Assembly (NCBI RefSeq): GCF_902506575.1
Contig: NZ_LR732544.1
Span: 5,994,762-6,055,774 of the forward strand
DNA: 61,013 nt
Source: Streptomyces mexicanus
Lineage (GTDB): Bacteria; Actinomycetota; Actinomycetes; Streptomycetales; Streptomycetaceae
Direction: 5' to 3'
The notes under the pieces: model-generated
Databases searched by the model: none
Told to the model about the DNA's origin: nothing
What the model saw: only the letters and a program-made list of their open reading frames with translations
Translations under genes and position numbers: made by a program
Shown: positions 1 to 8,320 of the stretch, piece after piece
How positions within the stretch are numbered: position 1 is the first letter of the stretch
Layout of the letters: each line of letters opens with the position of its first letter

Positions 1-1206
1 GCCGGTGAGCGCGGTCCAGGAGCGCACGGCGCCGCCCAGGTGCGGGGAGATCCGGGCCAGGTCCTTGCGCAGGCGGGTGAGCTGGTCGACCGTGGTGACC
101 GGGCGCGTGCTGTCCAGGCAGGCGGGGATCTGGACCTGAACGGGGTCGAGGGTGTCGTCGGGTTCGTAGGTGAAGTCGGTCGCGTCGCCGGCCTGAGCCT
201 TGACGACGGCTTGGGCGAGGGCGGGCCAGGTGACGCCGGAGAGGGTCAGGTAGTCCTGGGTGGCGGTGCGGATGTCCTCGCCGGTCAGGGTCCGGGTGCC
301 GTCGGCGGTGGGGATCGGGGTGCGGTCGGCACGGGCGACGAGGGCGTCGTACTCGGCCGCGGCGTCCTTGCCGTGCAGGGCGCAGGTTGTCGAGGCCGCG
401 CACCAGGCGGTGAAGCGGTGGAACGCCTCCTCCGCCGTGGCCGCTTCACGCCGGATGCGCTCGACGGGTGTGGTGGTGTCGTCCAGCGCCGTGTCCAGGA
501 CCATGGTGCGCAGCCGGCCGGGATGGAGGGCGGCGTAGGTGCGCCCCAGCAGGGTGCTGTAGTGGATGCCGTACCAGCTCAGCTGCTTCTCACCGAGGCC
601 GGTGCGCACGGCTTCGAAGTCCCATGCGGCGCTGGTCAGGTCGGTGTGGGCGACCAGGGGGCCGTTCTCGCGCAGGCAGTCGACGGCGAGGGCGCGGTTG
701 TGGGCGACGAGCGTGTCGAACTGCTGCTGGTTGCGCGGGAAGTGGGTGACGCCGACGGGCTTGAGGGGTGTGGTGCAGCGGATAGGGGTGCTGTGGCCCA
801 CTCCGCGCGGGTCGACGGCGACCAGGTCGAAGTTCCGGCTCATGGCGCCGGCGAAGGACGGGAAGCCGATCCGCATCGCCAGGCGGAGCTGTTCGATCGA
901 CGACCCGCCGGCTCCGTCGTTGAGGAGGAGCGTGCCCTGGCGGTGGGCCTGGTCGTCGGCGGGGCGGCGGACCAGGGCGAGGGTGAGGCTGCCGTCGCGC
1001 GGGTGGGCGTAGTCGACCGGGACCCGCAGCGTGCCGCACTGCATTCCTTCGAACTCCGTGTCGGAGCAAGCGCTCCAGCTGATCCGGCTCGTGGAGGCGG
1101 CGGTCTGGTGCTGAGCGGGGGCGGCGACCGCCGGGGTGGCGAGCGTGGCTGTGGCAACGAGAGCGGCGGTGAGAGTACGCCGGAGGTGGGTGCGCAGTCT
1201 GGGCAT
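1..1206 (-). CDS. Secreted alpha/beta-hydrolase of the tripeptidyl aminopeptidase (TAP) type, 3' end outside window
   Basis: The minus-strand frame is open for 402 codons from ATG at 1206 to the window edge, so the C-terminus (with the expected TAP-like C-terminal domain) is missing. A GGAG lies upstream of the start. The N-terminus is a Sec-type signal peptide: basic MPRLRTHLRRT, hydrophobic core, AVAAPA cleavage region. The body follows the Streptomyces TAP/SlpD/SlpE pattern: GTLRVPVDYAHP, DLVAVDPRGVGHS, and a nucleophile-elbow region. Odd feature: the elbow reads WYGIHYSTLLG where the family has G-x-S-Y-G-T, so the nucleophile Ser is His. The oxyanion segment, usually NGGPGGSG, reads NDGAGGSS. 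The fold call is firm, but activity as a serine peptidase is doubtful. It is probably secreted. Confidence 0.8.
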   Translation of the reverse strand, partial: MPRLRTHLRRTLTAALVATATLATPAVAAPAQHQTAASTSRISWSACSDTEFEGMQCGTLRVPVDYAHPRDGSLTLALVRRPADDQAHRQGTLLLNDGAGGSSIEQLRLAMRIGFPSFAGAMSRNFDLVAVDPRGVGHSTPIRCTTPLKPVGVTHFPRNQQQFDTLVAHNRALAVDCLRENGPLVAHTDLTSAAWDFEAVRTGLGEKQLSWYGIHYSTLLGRTYAALHPGRLRTMVLDTALDDTTTPVERIRREAATAEEAFHRFTAWCAASTTCALHGKDAAAEYDALVARADRTPIPTADGTRTLTGEDIRTATQDYLTLSGVTWPALAQAVVKAQAGDATDFTYEPDDTLDPVQVQIPACLDSTRPVTTVDQLTRLRKDLARISPHLGGAVRSWTALTG

Positions 1207-1300
1207 AGGACTGTTCTCCTGAGGGCGCGCCGACGGCGCGGGTGACGAGGGGACCGTGCGGGGAGTGGGCGCGTGGGTGCGCCGGCTCCTGCGTGGGTCG

Positions 1301-2332
1301 TCAGGGGTGCAGGACGACCTTTCCGGCGACGGTGCCGGACTCGGCCAGCCGCATGGCCTCGGCGGCCTGGGTCAGGGGCAGTTCAGCAGCGATCCGGGCG
1401 GTGATCTCACCGCGTCGCAGGGCTTCGAAGACCTCGGTGAGGTCGGCGCGCAGCCGGTCCTGGAAACGACCGCGGTTCAGAGCACGGCCGGCCCAGACGT
1501 TGAAGAAGTAGGCGCGGCGGCGATTGGGCAGAGTGTTCCACAGCCAGACCCGGCCGAGGAGCTTGAGGACGGGCCACTGCTTGGAGCCCTCGTCGTCGCG
1601 GGTGGAGGCGCTGCCATAGGAGACGAGCGTGCCGCCGGGGGCGAGCAGGCGCCAGGAGTCGACGATGCTGCGGCCGCCGACGTGGTCGAAGACGGCGTCC
1701 ACGCCCCCCGGGGCGAGTGCGCGGACGCGGGCGGGGATGTTCTCGGTGCGGTAGTCGATCGGCATCACTCCCTGTTCCCGCAGGGCGGCGTGGTGACGTG
1801 CGGAAGCGGTGCCGATCACCTGGGCGCCCGCGACCTGGGCGAGCTGGACCAGGACCGACCCCACTCCCCCGTTGGCGCCGTGTACCAGAACGGTCTGCCC
1901 GGCGCGGATGCGGGCCTTGCGGTGGAGCATCTGCCAGGCCGTGATGCCGTTGATCACCACGGTCTCCGCCTCCGCCGCGCCGATTCCCTCGGGGACCGGC
2001 ACCAGGTCGGCGGCGTCGACGACCACATGGCTGGCCCAGCCGCCGACCTTCAGCAGCGCGGCCACCCGGGTGCCGACCAGACCCGCGTCGACGCCCTCGC
2101 CGATCGCCGCCACGGTGCCGACCACGTCGTAGCCGGGGACGAACGGGAAGGGCGGCTGGTCGTAGTAGCGGCCCCGGCGCATCTGCTGTTCCGCGAAGGA
2201 GACACCGGTGGCTTCCATGCGGACGACGACCTGTCCCGGGCCGGCAGTCGGCACCGCTCCCCGGCGCACCTGAAGCCCCTCCGGCTCGACCTTGCCGGGC
2301 AGCACGACCTCGACCATCTCAGCAGCGTTCAT
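1301..2332 (-). CDS. Zinc-independent medium-chain (quinone oxidoreductase-type) dehydrogenase
   Basis: 343 residues, the usual length for NADPH:quinone reductase-like MDR enzymes. The N-terminal GroES-like domain includes FVPGYDVVGTV. The C-terminal Rossmann domain carries GANGGVGSVLVQLAQ. The zinc ligands of alcohol dehydrogenases are absent, so a two-electron reduction of quinones or enones with NAD(P)H is the family expectation; the substrate is unknown. The start is ATG 2332, with AGGGAGG about 6 nt upstream, rather than the upstream in-frame ATG at 2359. It is divergent from a TetR-family regulator at 2508, with a candidate operator between them, so it is probably that regulator's target. 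Confidence 0.85.
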   Translation of the reverse strand: MNAAEMVEVVLPGKVEPEGLQVRRGAVPTAGPGQVVVRMEATGVSFAEQQMRRGRYYDQPPFPFVPGYDVVGTVAAIGEGVDAGLVGTRVAALLKVGGWASHVVVDAADLVPVPEGIGAAEAETVVINGITAWQMLHRKARIRAGQTVLVHGANGGVGSVLVQLAQVAGAQVIGTASARHHAALREQGVMPIDYRTENIPARVRALAPGGVDAVFDHVGGRSIVDSWRLLAPGGTLVSYGSASTRDDEGSKQWPVLKLLGRVWLWNTLPNRRRAYFFNVWAGRALNRGRFQDRLRADLTEVFEALRRGEITARIAAELPLTQAAEAMRLAESGTVAGKVVLHP

Positions 2333-2378
2333 GACGACCTCCCTGGACTCCACCAGCACCGTTAGTGGCTGGCGCGTT

Positions 2379-2395
2379 CGTTAGAAGTTATAACG
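2379..2395. promoter_or_regulatory. Candidate TetR operator between oxidoreductase and tetR
   Basis: An inverted repeat CGTTA-N7-TAACG lies in the divergent intergenic region, and GTTATAAC within it is itself a perfect 8-bp palindrome. A related copy, 14 of 19 positions identical, occurs at 2421-2439 against 2376-2394. Position and AT-richness in a GC-rich genome suit a TetR operator. Binding is inferred. Confidence 0.4.
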
Positions 2396-2507
2396 GGCCT
2401 GCCGAGTGACAGTCAAGTACGTTCGTAATAGGCTCTAACTCCACGGTTGACCAGCCGCCCCTCCGGCTCCCGGAAGCCGGCGGACACGACAGGGAAGGGA
2501 CGAACCC

Positions 2508-3164
2508 ATGGCCATCGCAGGGAAAGAGACCCCACGCGAGCGCTACCGAGCCCAGCTTCGGGCCGAGATCAAGGAACGCGCCTGGGAGCAGATCGCCGCC
2601 GCCGGGGCACCGGGACTGTCCCTCAACGCCATTGCCAAACAGATGGGCATGAGCGGCCCGGCGCTCTACCGGTACTTCAGCAGCCGGGACGAACTGATCA
2701 CCGAACTGATCCGCGACGCCTACCGCAGTCTCGCCGACACCCTCCGCACCGCCGCCGCATCCGGTGCCGACCTAGCCGGACTCGGGCGCGCCCTGCGCGC
2801 CTGGGCCCTGGACGACCCCCAGCGCTACTTCCTCATCTACGGCACACCCGTGCCCGGCTACCACGCCCCCGACGACATCACCATGATCGCCTCAGAGATC
2901 ATGGACGCCCTGCTGGACGCCGCCCAGCCGGCCGCCGGCCCTGCCGCGGACGCAACGGAGGGGACGCCGCTCGAACGCCACCTCGCCGAACACCGGCAGT
3001 GGGCAGGCGACCACCCCGCCTCACCAGCAGCCCTGCGCCGAGCCCTGCAGTTCGGGCCCCGCCTGCACGGCGCCCTTTCCCTGGAACTGGCCGGCCACTT
3101 CACCGGCATGGGCTTCGATCCGGCCGAACTGTACGAGAACGAACTACGGCACCTGGCACAGTGA
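2508..3164 (+). CDS. TetR/AcrR-family regulator (WHG-type C-terminal domain)
   Basis: 218 residues. The N-terminal helix-turn-helix covers about residues 15-65, with the recognition region NAIAKQMGMSGPALYRYFSS. The C-terminal half resembles the TetR_C_13/WHG ligand-binding type (ALRAWALDDPQRYFLIYGTPVPGY). ATG 2508 follows a GGGAAGGGA purine tract. Divergent from the quinone oxidoreductase gene, so it is probably its repressor; the ligand is unknown. Confidence 0.85.
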   Translation: MAIAGKETPRERYRAQLRAEIKERAWEQIAAAGAPGLSLNAIAKQMGMSGPALYRYFSSRDELITELIRDAYRSLADTLRTAAASGADLAGLGRALRAWALDDPQRYFLIYGTPVPGYHAPDDITMIASEIMDALLDAAQPAAGPAADATEGTPLERHLAEHRQWAGDHPASPAALRRALQFGPRLHGALSLELAGHFTGMGFDPAELYENELRHLAQ

Positions 3165-3533
3165 GGGGACAACCACGGCGATCGCCCAAGGTCACAGGCC
3201 GCGGGCGGCAGGCAAGGAAGCCGCGGGGCCGAGTCCGCCCATCTCGCTGCCGATCAGGCCGCCCCTCGGGCAACCGGCCCAAGCAGTCGGTGTGCGCTCA
3301 GCTCAGCCTTCTTCGAACCGGCCGCTCACAGGGGCCCCCAGACCTGGGTCGGTCGTACCATCGCAGCACTCTGCCACGGCGTCGGCGCTCTCCTCAGCGC
3401 GACTCCGGCACGCGCCGCCTGAAGCTCGATGGCTTCCACCCCCACCACGCGGGTGACGAGCGAACGGCACCAGCAGCCGTCGCCTACATGGGCAGGCGGT
3501 GACGTGGGGCGCGTCGGCTTGAGGGAACCGCCG
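3165..3533. other. Intergenic, no gene supported
   Basis: 369 bp between the ends of two convergent genes. Open frames here have no recognisable product and no ribosome binding site. No strong hairpin or repeat was seen. Confidence 0.5.
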
Positions 3534-4046
3534 TCACCGGCTCGCCGCATCCGCTCCGAAGCGCGCCTTCACACGGGGGTCGTCGAGCAGGCGAGCCGGG
3601 TAGCCGGCACCGGTGCGTACCGTGACGTCCTCGCCGGCGAGGGGCTCACCGCAGGAGGAGCACACCACCCGGGCCCGCGTGTCGTGACCGCACACGGTGT
3701 GCCGCATGACCACCGGTACGCCCTCGTCGTCCGCCAGCCAGCGGTCACCCCACGCGTTGAGGGCGGCCAGCACCCCGAAGAAGTCACGGCCCTTCTCCGT
3801 GGGCAGGTACTCGTGGCGGACCGGGTCCGACTGGTAGGCCCGGCACTCCAGGATGCCGGCGTCCTCCAGACGTCGGAGCCGGTCGGTGAGGGTGTTGCGG
3901 GCGATGCCGAGCGAGTCGATGAAGCCGTCGAAGCGTGACTCGCCGTAGAAGATCTCGCGCAGCACCAGCAGGGTCCACGCGTCGCCCAGGAGGTCGACCG
4001 TGCGGGCGATCGAACACGGCCAGCCGGTGAACGAGGTTCTTCTCAC
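3534..4046 (-). CDS. HxlR-family winged-helix regulator
   Basis: 170 residues. The HxlR winged helix covers about residues 10-100: CSIARTVDLLGDAWTLLVLR, then the recognition region LGIARNTLTDRLRRLEDAGI. The C-terminal extension has cysteines (VCGH and VCSSCGEPL), a possible metal site or redox switch. GTG 4046 is preceded by AAGG at about 8 nt. Divergent from a crotonase gene, with a long near-perfect inverted repeat between them, so it probably controls that gene and itself. The signal is unknown. Confidence 0.85.
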   Translation of the reverse strand: MRRTSFTGWPCSIARTVDLLGDAWTLLVLREIFYGESRFDGFIDSLGIARNTLTDRLRRLEDAGILECRAYQSDPVRHEYLPTEKGRDFFGVLAALNAWGDRWLADDEGVPVVMRHTVCGHDTRARVVCSSCGEPLAGEDVTVRTGAGYPARLLDDPRVKARFGADAASR

Positions 4047-4061
4047 CCCAGCAACCTTATC

Positions 4062-4134
4062 AGTTTCATGACGAGACGGACTTGTCCCGGCGTGGCCCCG
4101 CCCTCTAACGTCCAGTGGGTCTCATCATGCAACT
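4062..4134. promoter_or_regulatory. Paired inverted operator half-sites between hxlR and crotonase
   Basis: The segments at 4062-4077 (AGTTTCATGACGAGAC) and 4119-4134 (GTCTCATCATGCAACT) are reverse complements at 14 of 16 positions, separated by 41 bp. Centre-to-centre spacing is about 57 bp. The pair flanks the shared promoter region, so HxlR dimers could bind both. The function is inferred from position and symmetry. Confidence 0.45.
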
Positions 4135-4148
4135 AACGAGGAGGAGTG

Positions 4149-4949
4149 ATGAATGCTGCCCAGGTGGGCCCGGACACCGTCACCGTCGAACGCAAGGGGC
4201 ACGTGCTGCTCATGGGCCTGAACCGCCCGGCGAAGCGCAATGCCTTCACCCGGGACATGCTCAGCGAGCTGGCCGCCGCCTACGGGCTGCTGGAAGCCGA
4301 CGACGACCTGTGGTGTGGTGTTCTCTTCGCGCACGGCGACCACTTCACCGGCGGCCTGGACATGGTCGACGTCGGCAGCGAACTCGCCTCGGGGCACTTC
4401 CCCCTCCCCGACGGCGGCCGCGACCCCTGGCGGCTGGACGGCCCCTGGACCAAGCCGGTCGTCGCCGCCGCGCAGGGCTGGGTGATGACCCTCGGCATCG
4501 AGCTGCTGCTCGCCGCGGACATCCGCGTGGCGTCCCGCGACGCGCGCTTCGCGCAGTACGAGATCCGCCGCGGCATCTACCCGTTCGGCGGCGCCACCTT
4601 CCGCTTCCCGCGGCAGGCGAGCTGGGGCAACGCAATGCGCTGGGTGCTGACCGGTGAGGAGTTCGACGCCGCGGAGGCGTACCGCATCGGCCTGGTGCAG
4701 GAGGTCACGGCCGACGGGGCGACGGCCGTCGCGCGGGCCACCGAGATCGCCGCCCTCATCGCGGAGAAGTCCGCTCCCCTGGGGGTGCGCACCGTCCTGA
4801 AATCCGCCCATCTGGCCCACGAGCACGGCGACCGGGCCGCCATCGAGCGCCTGCGTCCCGATATCGCCCGGCTCCTGACCACCACCGACGGCGCCGAGGG
4901 CGTCCAGTCCTTCGTCGAGCGCCGCGACGCGGTCTTCACCGGCCGGTGA
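4149..4949 (+). CDS. Crotonase / enoyl-CoA hydratase-family enzyme
   Basis: 266 residues. The N-terminal strand region has the crotonase pattern LNRPAKRNAFTRDM. The first oxyanion-hole segment is HFTGGLDMVD and the second GWVMTLGIELLLAADIR. A Glu in YEIRRGIYPFGG aligns with a catalytic Glu of enoyl-CoA hydratases. The family acts on acyl-CoA esters (hydration, isomerisation or hydrolysis); the exact reaction cannot be read. GAGGAGGAG precedes ATG 4149; an overlapping GTG at 4146 is the alternative start. Divergent from the HxlR gene, its probable regulator. Confidence 0.85.
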   Translation: MNAAQVGPDTVTVERKGHVLLMGLNRPAKRNAFTRDMLSELAAAYGLLEADDDLWCGVLFAHGDHFTGGLDMVDVGSELASGHFPLPDGGRDPWRLDGPWTKPVVAAAQGWVMTLGIELLLAADIRVASRDARFAQYEIRRGIYPFGGATFRFPRQASWGNAMRWVLTGEEFDAAEAYRIGLVQEVTADGATAVARATEIAALIAEKSAPLGVRTVLKSAHLAHEHGDRAAIERLRPDIARLLTTTDGAEGVQSFVERRDAVFTGR

Positions 4950-5253
4950 CTCAATCCCGGGCGTATGGCCCGTGGCCCGTACGCCGGCCTCCCGGCCGCG
5001 TTCGACGGGCCGGCCGGCAGCGCAAGACTCGCATGCGGGCCCACCGCCTGCATTGCGCTTCCCGTGGTCGTCCCACAGCCGTCGACCCACGGCGCGGAAG
5101 TTCGCGTCCACGATGACCACAGGCATCCTCAGCGCCGGAGCAGAGGCCGTCACCGGGCGGATCCGGCTGCGCCGCATCGCGTCCGGCCCGGGCCCGGCGC
5201 CGGTGAGAGCGAACGCGGTCATGGAGATGTCTCCGGTTTCCGAGTGGAGCGGG
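4950..5253. other. Intergenic, no gene supported
   Basis: About 300 bp between the crotonase stop and the end of the broken DUF2255 gene. Overlapping frames on both strands have no recognisable product. Confidence 0.4.
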
Positions 5254-5677
5254 TCAGGTCTTCGGGATCAGCCGCAGGGTGGTGGCGCGGGCCTGCTCGG
5301 CGGTCATGGGTTCGACGTAGCCGGCCGGGGTAGCGGCCGTACTTGGCGCGATAGGCGCCGTCCACGCGGTCGTTGGCGGCGGGGTCGGTGACCGGGGTGA
5401 AGGAGACGTCGGTGTCGATCCGACCGACGCTGATGTGTCCGGTGCCGGTGGTGCGCGCCGTCTTCCACCACGCACCGTCGGTGCCGCGCCAGGAGCGGAC
5501 GAACACCTGATCGCCGTCGGTGACGACCCAGATGGTGGTCGGCTTGCGCAGCGAGCCGTCGGTGACGACCCAGATGGTGGTCGGCTTGCGCAGCGAGCCG
5601 TCGCTGCGGCGGGGAGCGATGTGCAGTTCGTCGGCGGCGGCGAGGTGCTCCAGTGCGCGCGGGGTCCAGGTGGTCAC
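5254..5677 (-). pseudogene. DUF2255-family gene with a 14-codon tandem duplication and a frameshift
   Basis: From GTG 5677 (GAAGGGA upstream) the frame reads TTWTPRALEHLAAADELHIAP, the start of a DUF2255 protein. Fourteen residues (DGSLRKPTTIWVVT) then occur twice in a row. After AKYGRYP the frame is lost near 5321-5330, where one extra base in a C/G run fits the data. The family C-terminus (AGYVEPMTAEQARATTLRLI) continues in another frame to a stop at 5254. Without the insertion and duplication the protein would be about 125 residues. The function of DUF2255 is not known to me. Either change could be a sequencing error, but both together suggest decay. Confidence 0.75.
5516..5599. repeat. 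Perfect 42-bp tandem duplication
   Basis: Two identical 42-bp units, 5516-5557 and 5558-5599, lie inside the DUF2255 gene. They keep the frame and duplicate 14 codons. Confidence 0.95.
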
Positions 5678-5828
5678 GGGGTGGTCCCTTCGCTGTGCGG
5701 GGCTGGGCAGGGTGCGGCGGGGACCCGCCGCCCGGGTGCGCGGGGAAGGCACCGCTGTGCCAAGTACCGGCAGTGCCACCCAGGCCCCGTGCCGGTGCGA
5801 ACACAGGAACCTGGGAGGCCCTGGGCGT

Positions 5829-6596
5829 TCAGTGGGCCGTGAAGCCGCCGTCGACGGGCAGGGCGACGCCGATGACGAACGTGGCAGCGGGGCTGCACAG
5901 CCACAGCACAGCGTTGGCGATCTCGTCGGCGGTGCCCAGTCGGCCGATCGGCTGCTGCTTCATGATCTCGGCCATGGCCTCGGCCTGGCCTTCGAGCATG
6001 CCGGCGACCATCGGCGTGTCGATCGTGCCCGGGCACACGGCGTTGATGCGAATGCCCCGGGCGGCGTACTCCACGGCCGCGCTGCGGGTCAGCCCGATCA
6101 CGCCGTGCTTGGAGGCGTGATAGGCGGCGCGTTCCGGCAGACCGACCAGGCCGCCCAGGGAGGAGCAGTTGACGATCGCGCCTGAGCCCTGGGCGCGCAT
6201 CTGTCGCAGTTCGTGCTTCTGGCAGGTCCAGATGCCGCGCAGGTTGACCGCGTTGACGCGGTCGAAGTCCTCGGCGCGCTCCTCGGCGGCGTCGGCCGGT
6301 GGCACTTGGATGCCGGCGTTGTTGAACGCCATGTCCAGCCGCCCGAAGGTCTGCACGGCGCGCTCGACCATGGCCGCGGCCTGGTCCTCGTCCGCGACGT
6401 CGCAGCCGACACCGAGGGCCTGGTGGCCGTCGCCGGTGAGGCTTTCGGCCGCAGCCTCGGCCGCCCGGCGGTCCAGGTCGGCCAGGACGACGGCCGCGCC
6501 GGCGTGGGCGAAGGCCCGCGCGGTGGCCAGGCCCATGCCGGAGGCGGCGCCGGTGACCAGCGCGACCTGCCCGGTGAAGTCGTAGGTGGGGTTCAT
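5829..6596 (-). CDS. Short-chain dehydrogenase/reductase (classical SDR)
   Basis: 255 residues. Cofactor motif TGAASGMG, then NNAG, the catalytic Ser in NCSSLGG and YHASK, all in classical SDR order. The C-terminus (PVDGGFTAH) is typical of 3-oxoacyl-ACP-reductase-like SDRs. ATG 6596 has GAGGAGAG upstream. The substrate cannot be inferred. It lies in a stretch rich in small oxidoreductases but shows no overlap with its neighbours. Confidence 0.87.
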   Translation of the reverse strand: MNPTYDFTGQVALVTGAASGMGLATARAFAHAGAAVVLADLDRRAAEAAAESLTGDGHQALGVGCDVADEDQAAAMVERAVQTFGRLDMAFNNAGIQVPPADAAEERAEDFDRVNAVNLRGIWTCQKHELRQMRAQGSGAIVNCSSLGGLVGLPERAAYHASKHGVIGLTRSAAVEYAARGIRINAVCPGTIDTPMVAGMLEGQAEAMAEIMKQQPIGRLGTADEIANAVLWLCSPAATFVIGVALPVDGGFTAH

Positions 6597-6961
6597 GGTG
6601 CTCTCTCCTCGCCCCGGGGCGTGCGGCCGCAAGGGGGGTGGGCCGGGCCACGGTGCGCGGCCCCGCCCCTTCTGCGGCGCAGGCCCCGGAGGCGTCGATC
6701 ACTGATGGTGGTTACCCGTGGGGCGGGAACTCAAGGACGATCGTCCGGCTCGCTGCGTCATGGCCGACCCTCGCCGGCGCAACGTGCTGCCGTTGTAGGC
6801 GCGCCCGCACACCTCGCCGGCGGCGACGGATCGGGCCCGGGTCGGCTTTCCGGGGGTGAGACTGTCGTCGCGGTACGGGGGCGTGGAGGTCATCGGTCGA
6901 GGTATCACTTCGAGCCGCCGCTCAGGGCGTCAGGCCGTCACGGGGCGGCGCTGGTCCGGCG
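6597..6961. other. Intergenic with a 12-bp palindrome
   Basis: 365 bp between two minus-strand genes. The only structure seen is the perfect palindrome GGACGATCGTCC at 6735-6746, a possible operator for the SDR gene downstream of it. No gene is supported. Confidence 0.4.
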
Positions 6962-7819
6962 TCACTTGCCGCTGTAGACAGGGAAGACGCTGTGCTCGCC
7001 GTAGTCCACGTCGCGCAGATCCCGCAGGACGTCCATGTCCTCGCCGGAGATCTCGAAGTCGACTGCGGCGTTGGACCGCATGTGCTCGGGGTTTGCCGTC
7101 TTGGGCAGCGACACGGTGCCCAGTTGCAGGGTGTAGCGGATGCACAGTTGCGCAACGGACACGCCGTACTTTTCTGCCATCGCCTGGACCTCGGCGTGCT
7201 TCAGGATCGCGCCGTGGGCGATCGGCGAGTACGCCTCGACGAGGATCTGCTTGCTCTCGCAGTAGGCCAGCAGCTCGGAGGGAGTGTTGCCCGCGTGCAC
7301 GAGCAGCTGGTTGACGTGCGGCACGACGCTCGCTCCCTGCAAAAGGTTCTCCAGGTCCTGCTGCTGGAAGTTGGACACCCCGATGGACCGGATCTTGCCG
7401 GCCTGGTGCGCCTCCTCGAGCGCGCGCCACGCCGCGCGGTTGCCCTCGGCGTAGTCGCCGCCGCGGAAGTCGTCCCACGGCTGCGGGCTGTGGATCAGCA
7501 TCAGGTCGATGCGGTCCAGGCCGAGCTTTCGCAGGGAGCCGTCGATCGCGGCGACCGCCTGGTCGTAGTCCTTGATCTCCGCCGCGAGTTTGGTCGAGAC
7601 GAACAGCTCGTCGCGGGGCACTCCAGCGCTGCGTACGCCCTCGCCGACGCCGCCCTCGTTGCCGTACGCCTGGGCGGTGTCGATGTTGCGGTAGCCGATC
7701 TCCACGGCTGCGCGGACCGCGTCGGCCGCCTTGTCGTCGTCGATGAACCAGGTGCCGAGCCCCAGCTTGGGGATCTCGACGCCGTTGGACAGCGTGTAGG
7801 TCTCGTCCAGGATGGTCAT
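6962..7819 (-). CDS. Aldo/keto reductase
   Basis: 285 residues, an NADPH-dependent TIM-barrel reductase. The catalytic tetrad is visible: Asp and Tyr in NIDTAQAYGNEGG, Lys in FVSTKLAAE, His in LMLIHSPQPW. GKIRSIGVSNF is a further AKR signature. ATG 7819 overlaps the stop of the upstream cupin gene (ATGA), so the two are translationally coupled. A carbonyl or aldehyde substrate is likely; the partner cupin gives no further clue. Confidence 0.9.
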   Translation of the reverse strand: MTILDETYTLSNGVEIPKLGLGTWFIDDDKAADAVRAAVEIGYRNIDTAQAYGNEGGVGEGVRSAGVPRDELFVSTKLAAEIKDYDQAVAAIDGSLRKLGLDRIDLMLIHSPQPWDDFRGGDYAEGNRAAWRALEEAHQAGKIRSIGVSNFQQQDLENLLQGASVVPHVNQLLVHAGNTPSELLAYCESKQILVEAYSPIAHGAILKHAEVQAMAEKYGVSVAQLCIRYTLQLGTVSLPKTANPEHMRSNAAVDFEISGEDMDVLRDLRDVDYGEHSVFPVYSGK

Positions 7820-8250
7820 GCGTGCGCTCCGTTCCTCGGCAGCTGCCCGTACACCTCGTCGGTGACCGGCTCGAGCCACTCGTTGCTGACGTTCTCGCCC
7901 GGCGTGATGAAGGCGACGTGGGAGAACCACGAGTCGGCCTTCGCACCGTGCCAGTGCTTCGTGCCCGCCGGGACGCGGATCACTGTTCCCGGCTCCATGC
8001 TGACGGGTTCCTCGCCCTCGGCCTGGTACCAGCCGCTGCCCGCCGTGCAGAGCAGGATCTGGTCACCGCCGCCGCCCGTGCCGTGGTGGATGTGCCAGTT
8101 GTTGCGGCAGCCCGGCTCGAAGGTGACGTTGCTGACGGGGACGCTCCCCGAGGCGAGCGGAGCCAGGTAGCTCTGGCCGATGAAGTACTGCGCGAAGGCG
8201 TCGTTCTTCTCCCCGAGGGGGAAGATCTGATCGAAACCGTTGCCAGCCAT
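7816..8250 (-). CDS. Single-domain cupin protein
   Basis: 144 residues. A metal-binding cupin motif 1 is seen in NNWHIHHGTGGGGDQIL (two His, with Gln at the usual Glu position), and motif 2 in PAGTKHWHGAKAD. GAGGAAAG precedes ATG 8250. It is the first gene of a coupled pair with the aldo/keto reductase, and a CMD-family gene lies just upstream on the same strand. This cupin/CMD/AKR grouping is common in bacteria, but its role is unclear. Confidence 0.85.
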   Translation of the reverse strand: MAGNGFDQIFPLGEKNDAFAQYFIGQSYLAPLASGSVPVSNVTFEPGCRNNWHIHHGTGGGGDQILLCTAGSGWYQAEGEEPVSMEPGTVIRVPAGTKHWHGAKADSWFSHVAFITPGENVSNEWLEPVTDEVYGQLPRNGAHA

Positions 8251-8320
8251 TTCGTTCTTTCCTCTGATTCAATCCGCCCCCCTGACGGTGCGGGGCTTCA
8301 TTGCGCTGCTCGCGCCGTGG

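Noticed and set aside
40..1245. Long plus-strand ORF of 401 codons at the left edge
   Set aside because: It is the antisense shadow of the secreted hydrolase; composition is Gly/Val/Arg-rich with no domain.
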